Assembly (NCBI GenBank): GCA_017634975.1
Contig: JAGBMJ010000025.1
Location: 124,001 to 188,000, forward strand
DNA length: 64,000 nt
Source: Lachnospiraceae bacterium
GTDB taxonomy: Bacteria > Bacillota > Clostridia > Lachnospirales > Lachnospiraceae
Reading direction: 5' to 3'
The notes beneath the pieces are model-generated. The model ran no database searches. It worked only from the letters and a program-made list of their open reading frames with translations, and was not told where the DNA came from. The translations under genes and the position numbers were made by a program. Positions within the stretch are counted from its first letter, which is position 1. Every line of letters starts with the position of its first letter. Below are positions 45,633 to 56,582 of this stretch, in pieces.

Positions 45633-47075
45633 ATGTATCAGAAGAACAGAAACGTATTTAAACATTTTGATTTTATGCTGATCGATATCCTTGTGACGCA
45701 GCTGGCATTTGCACTGGCTTATTATCTGCGGCAATGGGATTTTACGCTCTACTCCAAGAGTACCTATCAGAATCTGCTCGTAATACTTGTAGCAGCGGCT
45801 TTTCTGAATACTTTTTTTATGGAAAACTACAAGAGTGTTATGAAACGCGGATTCCTGAAAGAGCTGGTCTCCGTGGTGGAGTATGTTCTTGTGGATGCGC
45901 TGCTGATGATGGGCTGGCTCTTCTTTATTAAAGAGAGTGACCTGTTTTCGCGTAGTGTGCTGGTTTATTTTGTTCTTATTTCTATCGTTGTGATATATCC
46001 CATACGTAATATATGGAAGGTATATATCCGCAAGAGAAATAACCGGATCGGCGGCGGTCAGATGCGTTATCTGGTGGTGACGCACAGCTCCATCGCGGAA
46101 GAGGTGGTCAGTGATTTTGTAACACACCAGTACGAGCCGACGGAGGTGGTCGGTGTGGTCACGCTGGACGACGGCTTGGAAGTCGGAAGCACGGCAGGCG
46201 GCGTGGAGGTCGTTGCAAAATATGAGGATACGGTATCCTATATCCAGGTAAACTGGGTTGATGCGGTCTTTATCAAGCTCCCGGCCGGACAGAAAGTATC
46301 CGAAAATCTGCTGAACCGCTGTGCGACCATGGGTGTGACGACCTGCCAGTGTATCGTGACGGATACGAAACGCAGCGTGGTCCAGTCGATCGACAAGATC
46401 GCCGGCAACGTGGTACTCGTGGAAAGTATGAATATGGTACCGTTTCGCAGGCTGTTTGCAAAGCGGGTGATGGACATCCTGGGCGGACTGGTCGGTGTGG
46501 CCATTACGGCGATCCTGGTTCTCTTTGTGGGACCGGTGATCTACTTTACGGATCCCGGGCCGATCTTTTTCAGCCAGGACAGAGTAGGCAAGAACGGACG
46601 TATCTTCCGGATCTACAAGTTCCGCAGTATGTACCGGGATGCGGAAAAGCGCAAGAAAGAGCTGATGGATAAGAATACGATGACGGGGCTGATGTTCAAG
46701 ATGGATGATGATCCGCGTATCCTGGGCAGCGGGAAAGACGGGAAGAAGCATGGCGTGGGCTGGTTCATCCGCAAGACATCCATAGACGAATTCCCGCAGT
46801 TCTGGAATGTATTGAAAGGCGAGATGTCCCTGGTGGGGACGCGTCCGCCGACGGTGGATGAGTGGGAGCAGTACAAGCTGCATCACCGGGCTCGACTGGC
46901 TATGAAACCGGGCATCACCGGTCTGTGGCAGACCAGCGGCAGAAGCGAGATCACGGATTTTGAGGATGTGATCAAGCTGGATCTGGAATATATCAACAAC
47001 TGGTCCGTTGCCGGGGATATCCGTCTGATCTTAAAGACTGTAGGCGAGGTGTTCAACCCGAAAGGGGCAAAATAG
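45633..47075 (+). CDS. Polyprenyl-phosphate sugar-1-phosphate transferase (WbaP/CpsE-like)
   Basis: 480 residues. Four N-terminal membrane helices (~12-140), a Rossmann-like domain (~150-270), a further helix (~285-310) and the C-terminal bacterial sugar transferase domain: KRVMDILGG start, DPGPIFFSQDRVGKNG, FRIYKFRSMY, SLVGTRPP and KPGITGLWQ are all present. It starts repeat-unit synthesis by moving a sugar-1-phosphate from a nucleotide sugar to undecaprenyl phosphate. The sugar cannot be told from sequence. It follows the GT26 fusion by 10 bases and so shares its transcript. A large hairpin follows the stop. Confidence 0.93.
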   Translation: MYQKNRNVFKHFDFMLIDILVTQLAFALAYYLRQWDFTLYSKSTYQNLLVILVAAAFLNTFFMENYKSVMKRGFLKELVSVVEYVLVDALLMMGWLFFIKESDLFSRSVLVYFVLISIVVIYPIRNIWKVYIRKRNNRIGGGQMRYLVVTHSSIAEEVVSDFVTHQYEPTEVVGVVTLDDGLEVGSTAGGVEVVAKYEDTVSYIQVNWVDAVFIKLPAGQKVSENLLNRCATMGVTTCQCIVTDTKRSVVQSIDKIAGNVVLVESMNMVPFRRLFAKRVMDILGGLVGVAITAILVLFVGPVIYFTDPGPIFFSQDRVGKNGRIFRIYKFRSMYRDAEKRKKELMDKNTMTGLMFKMDDDPRILGSGKDGKKHGVGWFIRKTSIDEFPQFWNVLKGEMSLVGTRPPTVDEWEQYKLHHRARLAMKPGITGLWQTSGRSEITDFEDVIKLDLEYINNWSVAGDIRLILKTVGEVFNPKGAK

Positions 47076-47089
47076 AAAAAACGTGGGAT

Positions 47090-47135
47090 ACAGGCTGTGA
47101 AAAACGGTGACGGATACCGTGCTTTCACAGCCTGT
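47090..47135 (+). terminator. Hairpin after the sugar transferase gene
   Basis: ACAGGCTGTGAAA (47090-47102) pairs perfectly with TTTCACAGCCTGT (47123-47135), with an inner ACGGT/ACCGT pair. There is no T run after it, so it may be a weak terminator or a processing structure. Confidence 0.55.
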
Positions 47136-47199
47136 TATGTAAATTAAGAAGATACAAGGAATCCGTTCCGGATTGTAAAATCTTTATGAATTCTGTTGA

Positions 47200-47228
47200 T
47201 TGACTTTCCCGATCTTATCATCTATACT
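47200..47228 (+). promoter_or_regulatory. Promoter for the LCP gene
   Basis: TTGACT at 47200-47205, a 17-base spacer and TATACT at 47223-47228. Confidence 0.65.
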
Positions 47229-47288
47229 ATTGCATATTGCGATTTTTGTCGTTTTTTTTGTATATCCAAAAAGAAAGGTAGGAATGCT

Positions 47289-48503
47289 ATGAAAAAAGTG
47301 GTATTGAGGATCTTGCTTGGATTACTGGCAATAGTATTGGTCGTAGCCGGAGTGGTCGGTGTTTTATATTTATCAGGTCGTAACAAGATGCGGAGTGAGG
47401 TACTGGCCGGATCCGATTTCAGTTCGATCGGCGGTTTTGATGATCCGCTCCCGACGCAGCTGCCGGTAGTTACGGTCGATGAAAACGGTGAGATCGTCAT
47501 TCCGGAAACAACCGTGACTCCGACTCCGGATGGGGAGCCGGCACAGACCGGAGAGGAACCGGCACCGACAGAAGCACCGGCAGAAACACCGGCAGATGCG
47601 GATGTACCTTCCGCGATTACTCCTGCGGAAGTAGCAGTGAGTACGGATGATGAAGACGGTGTGGTGACTTACAAAGGGCAGAGATATCGTTATAATGATG
47701 ATCTGATCAATATTCTGGTCATGGGTATCGATAAGAATTCCGTAGTGACGCAGGCACAGCACGGTACGGACGGTGGTCAGGCGGATGCGATCTTTTTGCT
47801 GATGCTGGACGGAAGTACCGGAACGATCAATATTGTAACCGTCAACCGCAATTCCATGGTTCCGGTGGATATTTATACCAGATCCGGCAAGTATTACGGT
47901 CAGGGCGTGATGCAGATCACCTTACAGCATTCCTACGGTGACGGTATGGCGATCAGCAACGAGAGAATGGCGGAAACAGTATCACGTATGTTCCATAATA
48001 TCCCGATCCATGCATATGCATCCATTAATATGGGCGGTATTGCCACTCTGAACGATGCGATCGGCGGTGTATCCCTTACCCCGATGATGGACATACCGGG
48101 GACTTCCATCAAGCAGGGCCAGCCGATTACCCTGATGGGCAGGGATGCGTATGACTATGTTCACTGGCGTGATTATAAAAATGAATTTGCTTCTGCGGAT
48201 AAACGTCTGGAACGCCAGAAACAGTATCTGGATGTATTCGGCAGAAAAGCGCTGGCGGAGATGAAACAGAATCCCGGCATCGTTGCGGATCTCTACAATA
48301 TTATGAAACAGTATATGGTGACCGATCTTACTCTGGATCGTGTGACGTATCTTGCTGCCGAGGCAGGTGGTTATAAATTCAATTCATCCAACATCTACAG
48401 TGTTCCGGGAACTACACGGATGGGAACCCTGTATGAGGAATATTATGTGGATGAAGAAGGGCTTCGTGAACTGATCATCAAGTTATTCTTTAAACAGATT
48501 TAA
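47289..48503 (+). CDS. LytR-CpsA-Psr (LCP) family polymer-to-wall transferase
   Basis: 404 residues from ATG 47289 (an AAAGG/TAGGA region upstream; the longer open frame starts inside the promoter). One membrane anchor near residues 5-28, a Pro/Thr/Glu-rich extracellular linker (~55-125), then the LCP domain (~135-390): NILVMGIDKN, IFLLMLDGSTGTINIVTVNR, and the polyprenyl-binding Arg region WRDYKNEFASADKRLERQKQYL read in parts (WRDYKNEFAS, ADKRLERQKQ). LCP enzymes attach lipid-linked wall polymers to peptidoglycan. The usual R-D of the first active-site motif reads NRNSMVPVD here, so it is a divergent member. It lies between the assembly enzymes and two chain-length proteins. Confidence 0.87.
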   Translation: MKKVVLRILLGLLAIVLVVAGVVGVLYLSGRNKMRSEVLAGSDFSSIGGFDDPLPTQLPVVTVDENGEIVIPETTVTPTPDGEPAQTGEEPAPTEAPAETPADADVPSAITPAEVAVSTDDEDGVVTYKGQRYRYNDDLINILVMGIDKNSVVTQAQHGTDGGQADAIFLLMLDGSTGTINIVTVNRNSMVPVDIYTRSGKYYGQGVMQITLQHSYGDGMAISNERMAETVSRMFHNIPIHAYASINMGGIATLNDAIGGVSLTPMMDIPGTSIKQGQPITLMGRDAYDYVHWRDYKNEFASADKRLERQKQYLDVFGRKALAEMKQNPGIVADLYNIMKQYMVTDLTLDRVTYLAAEAGGYKFNSSNIYSVPGTTRMGTLYEEYYVDEEGLRELIIKLFFKQI

Positions 48504-48538
48504 TATTTTGAAATAAAGTATGAGGTGGAGGAAGCAGA

Positions 48539-50074
48539 GTGAAAATCGAAGATGAAAACATGTTTCGGACAGAAGAGAGTCGAATGCCGGAACGGACATC
48601 CCAGATCAATCTGGTGATGAACAATACGCAGGACGAGGAAGATACGATCGACCTGGGTAAAGTATTCCGAAAGATGAAAGCGGAAACCGGGAAGTATCTG
48701 TGGGTTATGCTGTTGCTGTTGGTTTTGGGCGTGAGTGTATCTCTTCTGGTTTATCAGCTGAAGAAGGATCCCGGACAGGTATCGTCGGTTGTTACGCTGA
48801 AGTATACCGTAAACGGACAGGAAGTGACCGATCTGACTGCTCCGGATGGAACAGAGCTGGATCTGTCCCAGTTCACATCTTCGTATGTATTAAACAATGC
48901 TCTGGATGGGCTGCAGTTATCGCAGCCGATCACAGTAGAAGCATTGCGGAAAAATCTGGATATTCAGAAGGTCATTACCAAAGAGACCAGACGCCAGCAG
49001 GAACTGCTCTCCGAAATGATGGAAGGCAAAGATAAGGACGCCTATTCGCAGGCCAGCGAGCTGAAACTGGTTTATCAGAATAATCTTATGGTAAGCCTGC
49101 GCAACGGTTTTTCCAATGATCAGTCCGATAAAACGGTGGAGCTGACGCAGGAAGAGCTGCAGGTGCTTCTGGAGCGTGTGATCGGTTCTTATAACGATTA
49201 TCTTTGCCTTACTTATGCAGACCAGCAGATGCCCAGCGATGAGTTTTCCGTGATCGATCATAACAATCTGGATATTCTGGACAGTCTCGATCAGCTGAGT
49301 GCCGGCGTGGAAAAGCTGTATGAATATTGTGATGCCAGAACGGCGGATGAAAAAAGCTATCGTTCCTGGAAAACGGGACATTCCCTGACAGAACTGATGG
49401 AATCCCTGCGTATTGTTCAGGACGTAGACATCAATTATCTCCGGTCCTATGTGGAGTACGAAGAAGTGACCAATGATGCAGAGGGTATTCTGACAAAATA
49501 CAGATACCAGCTGCGTCAGAAAGAAATCCAGATCGAGGAACTGAAAGAGAAGATTGCTACAGCCGGCGATATCCTGGCCAGCTATAAAAATGACAGTGTA
49601 TTGGTATCCTCGCAGGAGAGTGCCACCAACCTGTCTACCGGCACTACGACGGAATACTACAATGAGCTGGTTGTAACACAGGCGAAGAATTATGAGCGGC
49701 TTTCCAAGCTGTCCGCTTCTTATGAGATATTGTCGAATAAGATCGTAAAACTGGAAGAGGAAGCCCGTTCCGGGGAAGTATCCCAGGAAGTATTGAATGA
49801 ACTGAATGTTGTATTTGAAGATGTACAGATTCTGTATCAGGCGATCAATGATCAGATGCTCGAGGTCAGGGAGAGACCGCTTCATTATAATTTTGTCGAC
49901 CATACCGCAGCACAGGGCAAGAATGAGAGCTTTCTGAAAGCAGGAAGCAAGAATATGCTGATCGGTGCGGGTGCCGGGATCTTTATTACGTTTGCATTAT
50001 GGTTTATGGCAGCCTTAGTGCCGGAACTGATGAGTGAAAACGGGACCGGGGAAAAGAAGGAGACGGCAAAATGA
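48539..50074 (+). CDS. Wzz-like chain-length determinant / polysaccharide co-polymerase (first)
   Basis: 511 residues from GTG 48539 (GGAGG upstream). A cytoplasmic N-terminus of ~50 residues, a membrane helix at ~54-74, a long mostly helical extracytoplasmic region with coiled-coil character (~270-450, rich in Glu/Lys/Leu heptads) and a second helix at ~478-500. This two-helix hairpin layout is that of Wzz/CapA-type co-polymerases, which set chain length in Wzy-dependent polymer synthesis. There is no attached or neighbouring tyrosine kinase. Its stop overlaps the start of the next, similar gene (ATGA). Confidence 0.75.
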   Translation: MKIEDENMFRTEESRMPERTSQINLVMNNTQDEEDTIDLGKVFRKMKAETGKYLWVMLLLLVLGVSVSLLVYQLKKDPGQVSSVVTLKYTVNGQEVTDLTAPDGTELDLSQFTSSYVLNNALDGLQLSQPITVEALRKNLDIQKVITKETRRQQELLSEMMEGKDKDAYSQASELKLVYQNNLMVSLRNGFSNDQSDKTVELTQEELQVLLERVIGSYNDYLCLTYADQQMPSDEFSVIDHNNLDILDSLDQLSAGVEKLYEYCDARTADEKSYRSWKTGHSLTELMESLRIVQDVDINYLRSYVEYEEVTNDAEGILTKYRYQLRQKEIQIEELKEKIATAGDILASYKNDSVLVSSQESATNLSTGTTTEYYNELVVTQAKNYERLSKLSASYEILSNKIVKLEEEARSGEVSQEVLNELNVVFEDVQILYQAINDQMLEVRERPLHYNFVDHTAAQGKNESFLKAGSKNMLIGAGAGIFITFALWFMAALVPELMSENGTGEKKETAK

Positions 50075-51666
50075 AAAAGTTAGATGGAAAGCGTATATTA
50101 AAAAGTAAGTACTTCATTATCCTGATAACCAGCCTTTTGGTTGGAGTGGTCGTTACCTGTGTTGTGTTCTTCAAAGACAGCGGAAGGAATGCGGCTGTTT
50201 CCTCGATCCTGTTTTCCTTTGATGGTGCGGCAGACGGCTGTACACCGGATGGTGAAGAATTTGATGTGAGCGCAATGGCAGATGATGCTATCCTGGAAGC
50301 GGCGCTGGAACAGTGCAACATGTCAGGAAAATATGCTGCAGATGCATTGCGCAGCAGTCTGTATATCCGTGGTGAATATCCGGAGAATATTGCGAGTGAG
50401 ATCTTAAGCTTCGAGTCTATGTTTGATTATGAAGCGAGTAAGACATTTACCCACGACGGTTTTCACGCAACGCAGTATACGATCGCACTTTATAATGATT
50501 TTGACAGAAGCATTTCCAAGGCACAGCTGAATCAGCTGCTTACTGCGATCCTGAAAGAATATGGAGAATCTTTTAAAACGACTCATGGAAAGACATGGCA
50601 GGCAAATCTGCTGAAGCTGGATCTGGATGATTATGACTACATCCAGCAGCTGGCAATCCTGGAAAATCGTATGGATGAGGTTTCCGATTATGCGATGGAG
50701 TTGTATCAGAAGAATCCGGGGATCATAACCGGAGGAGAGGGATTCAACGATATTGCCATCAAGATGGATAATCTTTCGGATAATGAGATACCGCGGCTGC
50801 AGGCGCTGGTGATCATGGGAGGTTTGTCCAAGAATTACGAGAGACTGCTGATCCAGTACGAATATGAGATCGAGGATCTGTGCGTTGAGCTGAAATACCA
50901 GTCGGAACGTCTGACAGAAGTAGAAAAACTGCTGAATTCCTATGAAAAGAATGATGTGCTCTATATCAGTTCCGGAGAGGAATTGGTAAAGATCGACGGT
51001 AATTCTTCCCAGACATACGATAAGCTGGTAGCAGAACGCAGAAATGTAGCAGACGGGATTACCGGTATAAAATCAGATATCTCGGAACGGCTACTGCGTA
51101 TGCAGGATATCCTCGGGGATGAAGCGGGAAATTCTGAGGTTTACGCAAAAGTTAACGAGATCCTGGCGGATCAGATGGGCGAAGAGCAATACGAGCAGCT
51201 GCTGGACGGTATTGATACAGAGGATCAGGAAATCGTTGATGGATCCGGCGAGGGTACCGGTGAGCCGGAGGAGAATCCGGAAGAAAACCTGGAAGAAAAC
51301 CCGGACGAGAATTCGGATACGGATAAAGTTCCGGAGGACAATACCCAGGCATCCATCCATAAGGGACGTGGTGATATGACTACGCAGATTGCAGCACTGG
51401 AAGCGGACATTAAGGGGCTGGAAGAAAAGGTAGTTGCCATCGAAGGTGATTTCAGCAATATGCTTATTGCGTATAATGAGATGCAGCTGAACGACACTAC
51501 GATATCTCTCGGGCAGACACAGATGGTTTCGAAGGAAGTGCTTTCCGGCGCCTTCATCAAAACCGGTATCAAATGTGCCGGGCCGTTCGTATCGATCGGC
51601 ATCATGATCTGTGTTGTGATGGTCCTGTTGGATAAGAAGAAAAAAGAAAAGAATACAGAAGTATAA
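50071..51666 (+). CDS. Wzz-like chain-length determinant / polysaccharide co-polymerase (second)
   Basis: 531 residues. Membrane helix at ~13-35, a long extracytoplasmic helical region with coiled-coil segments (~255-320 and ~440-490) and a closing helix at ~505-525 followed by a lysine-rich tail. A short acidic low-complexity insert (~390-425; Glu/Pro/Asn/Asp) is unusual for the family. It has the same topology as the preceding gene with little sequence likeness visible, and overlaps it by four bases. Two such proteins in tandem may form a hetero-oligomer. A strong terminator follows. Confidence 0.7.
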   Translation: MKKLDGKRILKSKYFIILITSLLVGVVVTCVVFFKDSGRNAAVSSILFSFDGAADGCTPDGEEFDVSAMADDAILEAALEQCNMSGKYAADALRSSLYIRGEYPENIASEILSFESMFDYEASKTFTHDGFHATQYTIALYNDFDRSISKAQLNQLLTAILKEYGESFKTTHGKTWQANLLKLDLDDYDYIQQLAILENRMDEVSDYAMELYQKNPGIITGGEGFNDIAIKMDNLSDNEIPRLQALVIMGGLSKNYERLLIQYEYEIEDLCVELKYQSERLTEVEKLLNSYEKNDVLYISSGEELVKIDGNSSQTYDKLVAERRNVADGITGIKSDISERLLRMQDILGDEAGNSEVYAKVNEILADQMGEEQYEQLLDGIDTEDQEIVDGSGEGTGEPEENPEENLEENPDENSDTDKVPEDNTQASIHKGRGDMTTQIAALEADIKGLEEKVVAIEGDFSNMLIAYNEMQLNDTTISLGQTQMVSKEVLSGAFIKTGIKCAGPFVSIGIMICVVMVLLDKKKKEKNTEV

Positions 51667-51675
51667 TTTATGCAT

Positions 51676-51702
51676 CGGGAGCCGTTCGGCTCCCGGTTTT
51701 TT
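51676..51702 (+). terminator. Rho-independent terminator of the polysaccharide locus
   Basis: Perfect 8-bp stem CGGGAGCC (51676-51683) / GGCTCCCG (51688-51695), a 4-base loop, then GTTTTTT. Confidence 0.92.
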
Positions 51703-51742
51703 CTTGCCGTCCAAGGTATTTCAAAAAACTTTACAAAAGTTA

Positions 51743-51771
51743 TTGACATTCCACCAAACAAGTGCTACTTT
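51743..51771 (+). promoter_or_regulatory. Promoter of the grpE-dnaK operon
   Basis: TTGACA at 51743-51748, a 17-base spacer and TACTTT at 51766-51771 with an extended -10 TG (51763-51764). It lies just ahead of the CIRCE operator. Confidence 0.75.
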
Positions 51772-51782
51772 ATTATCAGATG

Positions 51783-51809
51783 TTAGCACTCCAACCAATT
51801 GAGTGCTAA
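51783..51809 (+). promoter_or_regulatory. CIRCE operator (HrcA binding site)
   Basis: A perfect TTAGCACTC-N9-GAGTGCTAA dyad. CIRCE is the operator of the heat-shock repressor HrcA. It sits at the transcript start of grpE. No hrcA gene lies upstream in this window, so the repressor must be encoded elsewhere. Confidence 0.98.
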
Positions 51810-51838
51810 CAAGAACAGAAAAGAGGGACCGGAGGAAT

Positions 51839-54492
<2,654 letters not shown>

Positions 54493-54515
54493 GCAATCAA
54501 AACCATAAGCTGAAA

Positions 54516-54552
54516 AGGCAGGGGCGCCGTCACGGCGACCCCGCCTTGTTTC
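54516..54552 (+). terminator. GC-rich hairpin between dnaK and dnaJ
   Basis: GGCAGGGGCGCCGT pairs with ACGGCGACCCCGCC around 54517-54546 with small bulges, then TTGTTT. It probably reduces read-through so that dnaJ is made at a lower level. Confidence 0.65.
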
Positions 54553-54678
54553 GTACAGGAAGGTATACTCTGATTCCCGGCTTTCCCTTTGGAAGCAGGC
54601 GCGAGAATTGTTCTTCGCCCTCCCCCGGGAAGCGAAACAGTACATTATTATATAAATATAGATTAGGAATACATTACC

Positions 54679-55860
54679 ATGGCAGAAAAAAGAGATTACT
54701 ACGAGGTCCTTGGCGTGGATAAATCCGCGGATGACGCAACGATCAAGGCAGCCTATCGTAAACTGGCAAAGAAATATCACCCGGATATGAATCCCGGCGA
54801 CAAAGATGCGGAAGCAAAGTTTAAGGAAGCATCCGAGGCGTATGCGGTGCTTTCCGATGCGGAGAAGCGCAAACAGTACGACCAGTTTGGTCACGCAGCT
54901 TTCGAGGGTGGCGCAGGTGGTGCCGGTGGCTTCGATTTCAGCAGTATGGATTTTGAAGATCTGTTCGGCGGTATCTTCGGCGATCTGTTCGGCGGTGGGC
55001 GCAGGGGCGGCGGCCGCAGCAACGGGCCGATGAAAGGTGCCAATCTGCGTACCAGCGTGCGGATGAAATTTGAGGAAGCGGTTTTCGGCTGTACCAAAGA
55101 GATCGAGCTGACCGTAAAGGAAACCTGTAAGACATGTAACGGCAGCGGTGCAAAGCCGGGCAGCAGTGTAGATACATGTTCCAAGTGCGGCGGCAAGGGT
55201 AAAGTGGTATATTCCCAGCAGTCGTTCTTCGGTGTGATGCAGAATGTACAGACGTGTCCGGACTGTAACGGTACCGGTAAGGTGATCCGTGACAAATGCC
55301 CGGACTGCCACGGAAGCGGGTTTATTCCGATGCGGAAGAAATATGCCGTGGAATTTCCGGCTGGTGTGGACAATGGTCAGTGCAAGCGTATGCAGGGTCT
55401 GGGAGAGCCGGGGCAGAACGGTGGCCCGAGAGGCGATGTGCTTGTAGAGGCAGTGGTTGACCGCCATCCGATCTTCCAGAGAGAAGACCGCGATCTCTAT
55501 TCTACCGTACCCATCTCCTTTGCGGTAGCGGCATTGGGCGGCGAGATCATGATCGATACCGTAGACGGCAGGCCTGTTGTATACGAGGTGAAGCCGGGAA
55601 CGGCTACAGATACCCGTATCCGTCTGCGCGGCAAGGGTGTACCGTCCCTGCGCGATCCCAAGAGCCGTGGAGATCATTACGTGCTCCTGACGGTTCAGGT
55701 ACCGACACGGATGAGCGCAAAAGCCAAGGAGCTGCTGAAGCAGTTCGATGCGGAATGCGGTGATACCCTTGGCGCAGCCGATCGCTATCGTGCGGAACAT
55801 GCCGATGCCGGCGATGGCACTGACCCTAAGAAAAAGAAGAAAAAAGGCCTGTTTGGCTGA
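54679..55860 (+). CDS. dnaJ: DnaJ (Hsp40) co-chaperone
   Basis: 393 residues. J domain at 1-70 with the YHPDMNPGD motif, a Gly/Phe-rich segment (~75-115), and four zinc-binding CxxCxGxG repeats ([32 protein letters not shown]; ~152-220). The C-terminal substrate domains follow. All family hallmarks are present, so it is a full type I DnaJ that delivers clients to DnaK. It lies 186 bases after dnaK behind a hairpin; an AT-rich stretch near 54645-54665 could hold its own promoter but gives no clear match. Confidence 0.98.
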   Translation: MAEKRDYYEVLGVDKSADDATIKAAYRKLAKKYHPDMNPGDKDAEAKFKEASEAYAVLSDAEKRKQYDQFGHAAFEGGAGGAGGFDFSSMDFEDLFGGIFGDLFGGGRRGGGRSNGPMKGANLRTSVRMKFEEAVFGCTKEIELTVKETCKTCNGSGAKPGSSVDTCSKCGGKGKVVYSQQSFFGVMQNVQTCPDCNGTGKVIRDKCPDCHGSGFIPMRKKYAVEFPAGVDNGQCKRMQGLGEPGQNGGPRGDVLVEAVVDRHPIFQREDRDLYSTVPISFAVAALGGEIMIDTVDGRPVVYEVKPGTATDTRIRLRGKGVPSLRDPKSRGDHYVLLTVQVPTRMSAKAKELLKQFDAECGDTLGAADRYRAEHADAGDGTDPKKKKKKGLFG

Positions 55861-55878
55861 TGCTGATCGGGACATTTA

Positions 55879-55990
55879 AAAAACCGGGGGCAAAACCATG
55901 GGGAAAACCACGGGGACGGACCTGGTGGTACTAAAGTACCACCAGGTCCGTCCCCGTGGTTTTCCCCATGGTTTTTGCCCACCCGGTTTT
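55879..55990. repeat. Long near-perfect palindrome (REP-like element)
   Basis: Arms of about 50 bases pair around a centre at 55933-55934 (CTGGTGGTACT-AA-AGTACCACCAG), with the outer part CATGGGGAAAACCACGGGG / CCCCGTGGTTTTCCCCATG and one single-base bulge. The CGGGGACGG/CCGTCCCCG core recurs in the palindrome at 56443-56522. The element is intergenic, downstream of dnaJ, and likely a non-autonomous repeat. It can also act as a transcription stop. Confidence 0.9.
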
Positions 55991-56026
55991 CCGACAGACA
56001 AAAATAAAATCTTAGCACAATCCCTA

Positions 56027-56055
56027 TTGACAAATTAAATTGCATGTGATTTAAT
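56027..56055 (+). promoter_or_regulatory. trxA promoter
   Basis: TTGACA at 56027-56032, a 17-base spacer and TTTAAT at 56050-56055 with an extended -10 TG (56047-56048). Confidence 0.7.
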
Positions 56056-56079
56056 TAGATTGTAAACAATCAAATAGCA
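56050..56079 (+). promoter_or_regulatory. OhrR-type operator-like site over the trxA -10/start region
   Basis: The dyad GATTGT-AA-ACAATC (56058-56071) lies in an array AATTA-ATTGTA-ACAAT--AAT whose spacing fits, from memory, the tandem OhrR box known from Bacillus subtilis ohrA (alternating ACAATT and AATTGT half-sites). A regulator of that family is encoded 1.5 kb downstream, and a cleaner site lies before trxB. Confidence 0.5.
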
Positions 56080-56109
56080 ATCAAACAATATATAAAGGAG
56101 GTTACGACC

Positions 56110-56430
56110 ATGGAAGTTATGACGATTACAAGTGAGAATTTTGAAAAGGAAGTATTGCAGTCCGCGGAGCCGGTACTGATCGATTTCTGGGCATCGTGGT
56201 GCGGGCCCTGCCGTATGCTTTCCCCGATCGTGGATCAGGTAGCGCAGGAAGCAACCGGCGGTTTCAAGGTGGGCAAGATCAATGTGGACGATGAAGGAGA
56301 ACTGGCAGAGAAGTATGGTATTATGAACATCCCCTGCCTGATCGTATTCAAAGATGGCCAGGTGGCAAACAAGTCGGTTGGCATGATCCCGAAGCCGAAG
56401 GTTGAAGAACTGGTAAAATCCGTGTTATGA
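56110..56430 (+). CDS. trxA: Thioredoxin
   Basis: 106 residues, normal size, with the redox motif WCGPC (in FWASWCGPCRM, residues ~28-38) and the cis-Pro region NIPCLIVF. The start at ATG 56110 has AAAGGAGG eight bases upstream. It reduces protein disulfides and is recycled by TrxB, encoded just downstream. A Cys beside the cis-Pro (IPC) replaces the more usual Thr, a variation seen in some clostridial thioredoxins. Confidence 0.97.
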   Translation: MEVMTITSENFEKEVLQSAEPVLIDFWASWCGPCRMLSPIVDQVAQEATGGFKVGKINVDDEGELAEKYGIMNIPCLIVFKDGQVANKSVGMIPKPKVEELVKSVL

Positions 56431-56442
56431 TATAACCAGCTA

Positions 56443-56522
56443 CAGGTGAGCCATGGGGACGGTTCTTGTGGCTAAAGATCTTTGATCTTGTTGCCACAAG
56501 AACCGTCCCCGTGGCTCGCCTG
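56443..56522. repeat. Second long palindrome (REP-like element)
   Basis: CAGGTGAGCCATGGGGACGG and the following TTCTTGTGGC (56443-56472) pair with GCCACAAGAA and CCGTCCCCGTGGCTCGCCTG (56493-56522), with two or so mismatches and an inner AAGATC/GATCTT stem. It shares GGGGACGG/CCGTCCCC with the element at 55879-55990 and the longer GGGACGGTTCTTGT with the decayed copy at 16071. It sits between trxA and trxB. Confidence 0.9.
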
Positions 56523-56545
56523 TGGTTAGAAAAAAAACATTGTAA

Positions 56546-56560
56546 TACAATTTGATTGTA
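56546..56560 (+). promoter_or_regulatory. OhrR-type operator-like site in the trxB promoter
   Basis: TACAATTTGATTGTA is a near-perfect dyad that matches the TACAATT-AATTGTA type box of OhrR regulators. It overlaps a TATAAT at 56559-56564, where a bound repressor would block transcription of trxB. A -35 with good spacing is not obvious. Confidence 0.6.
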
Positions 56561-56582
56561 TAATATTAATTAGGAGAAAAAC

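Noticed and set aside
54553-54678. Possible tRNA or small RNA between dnaK and dnaJ
   Set aside because: No cloverleaf, T-loop (GGTTCGA) or acceptor pairing was found. Only the hairpin after dnaK is convincing.
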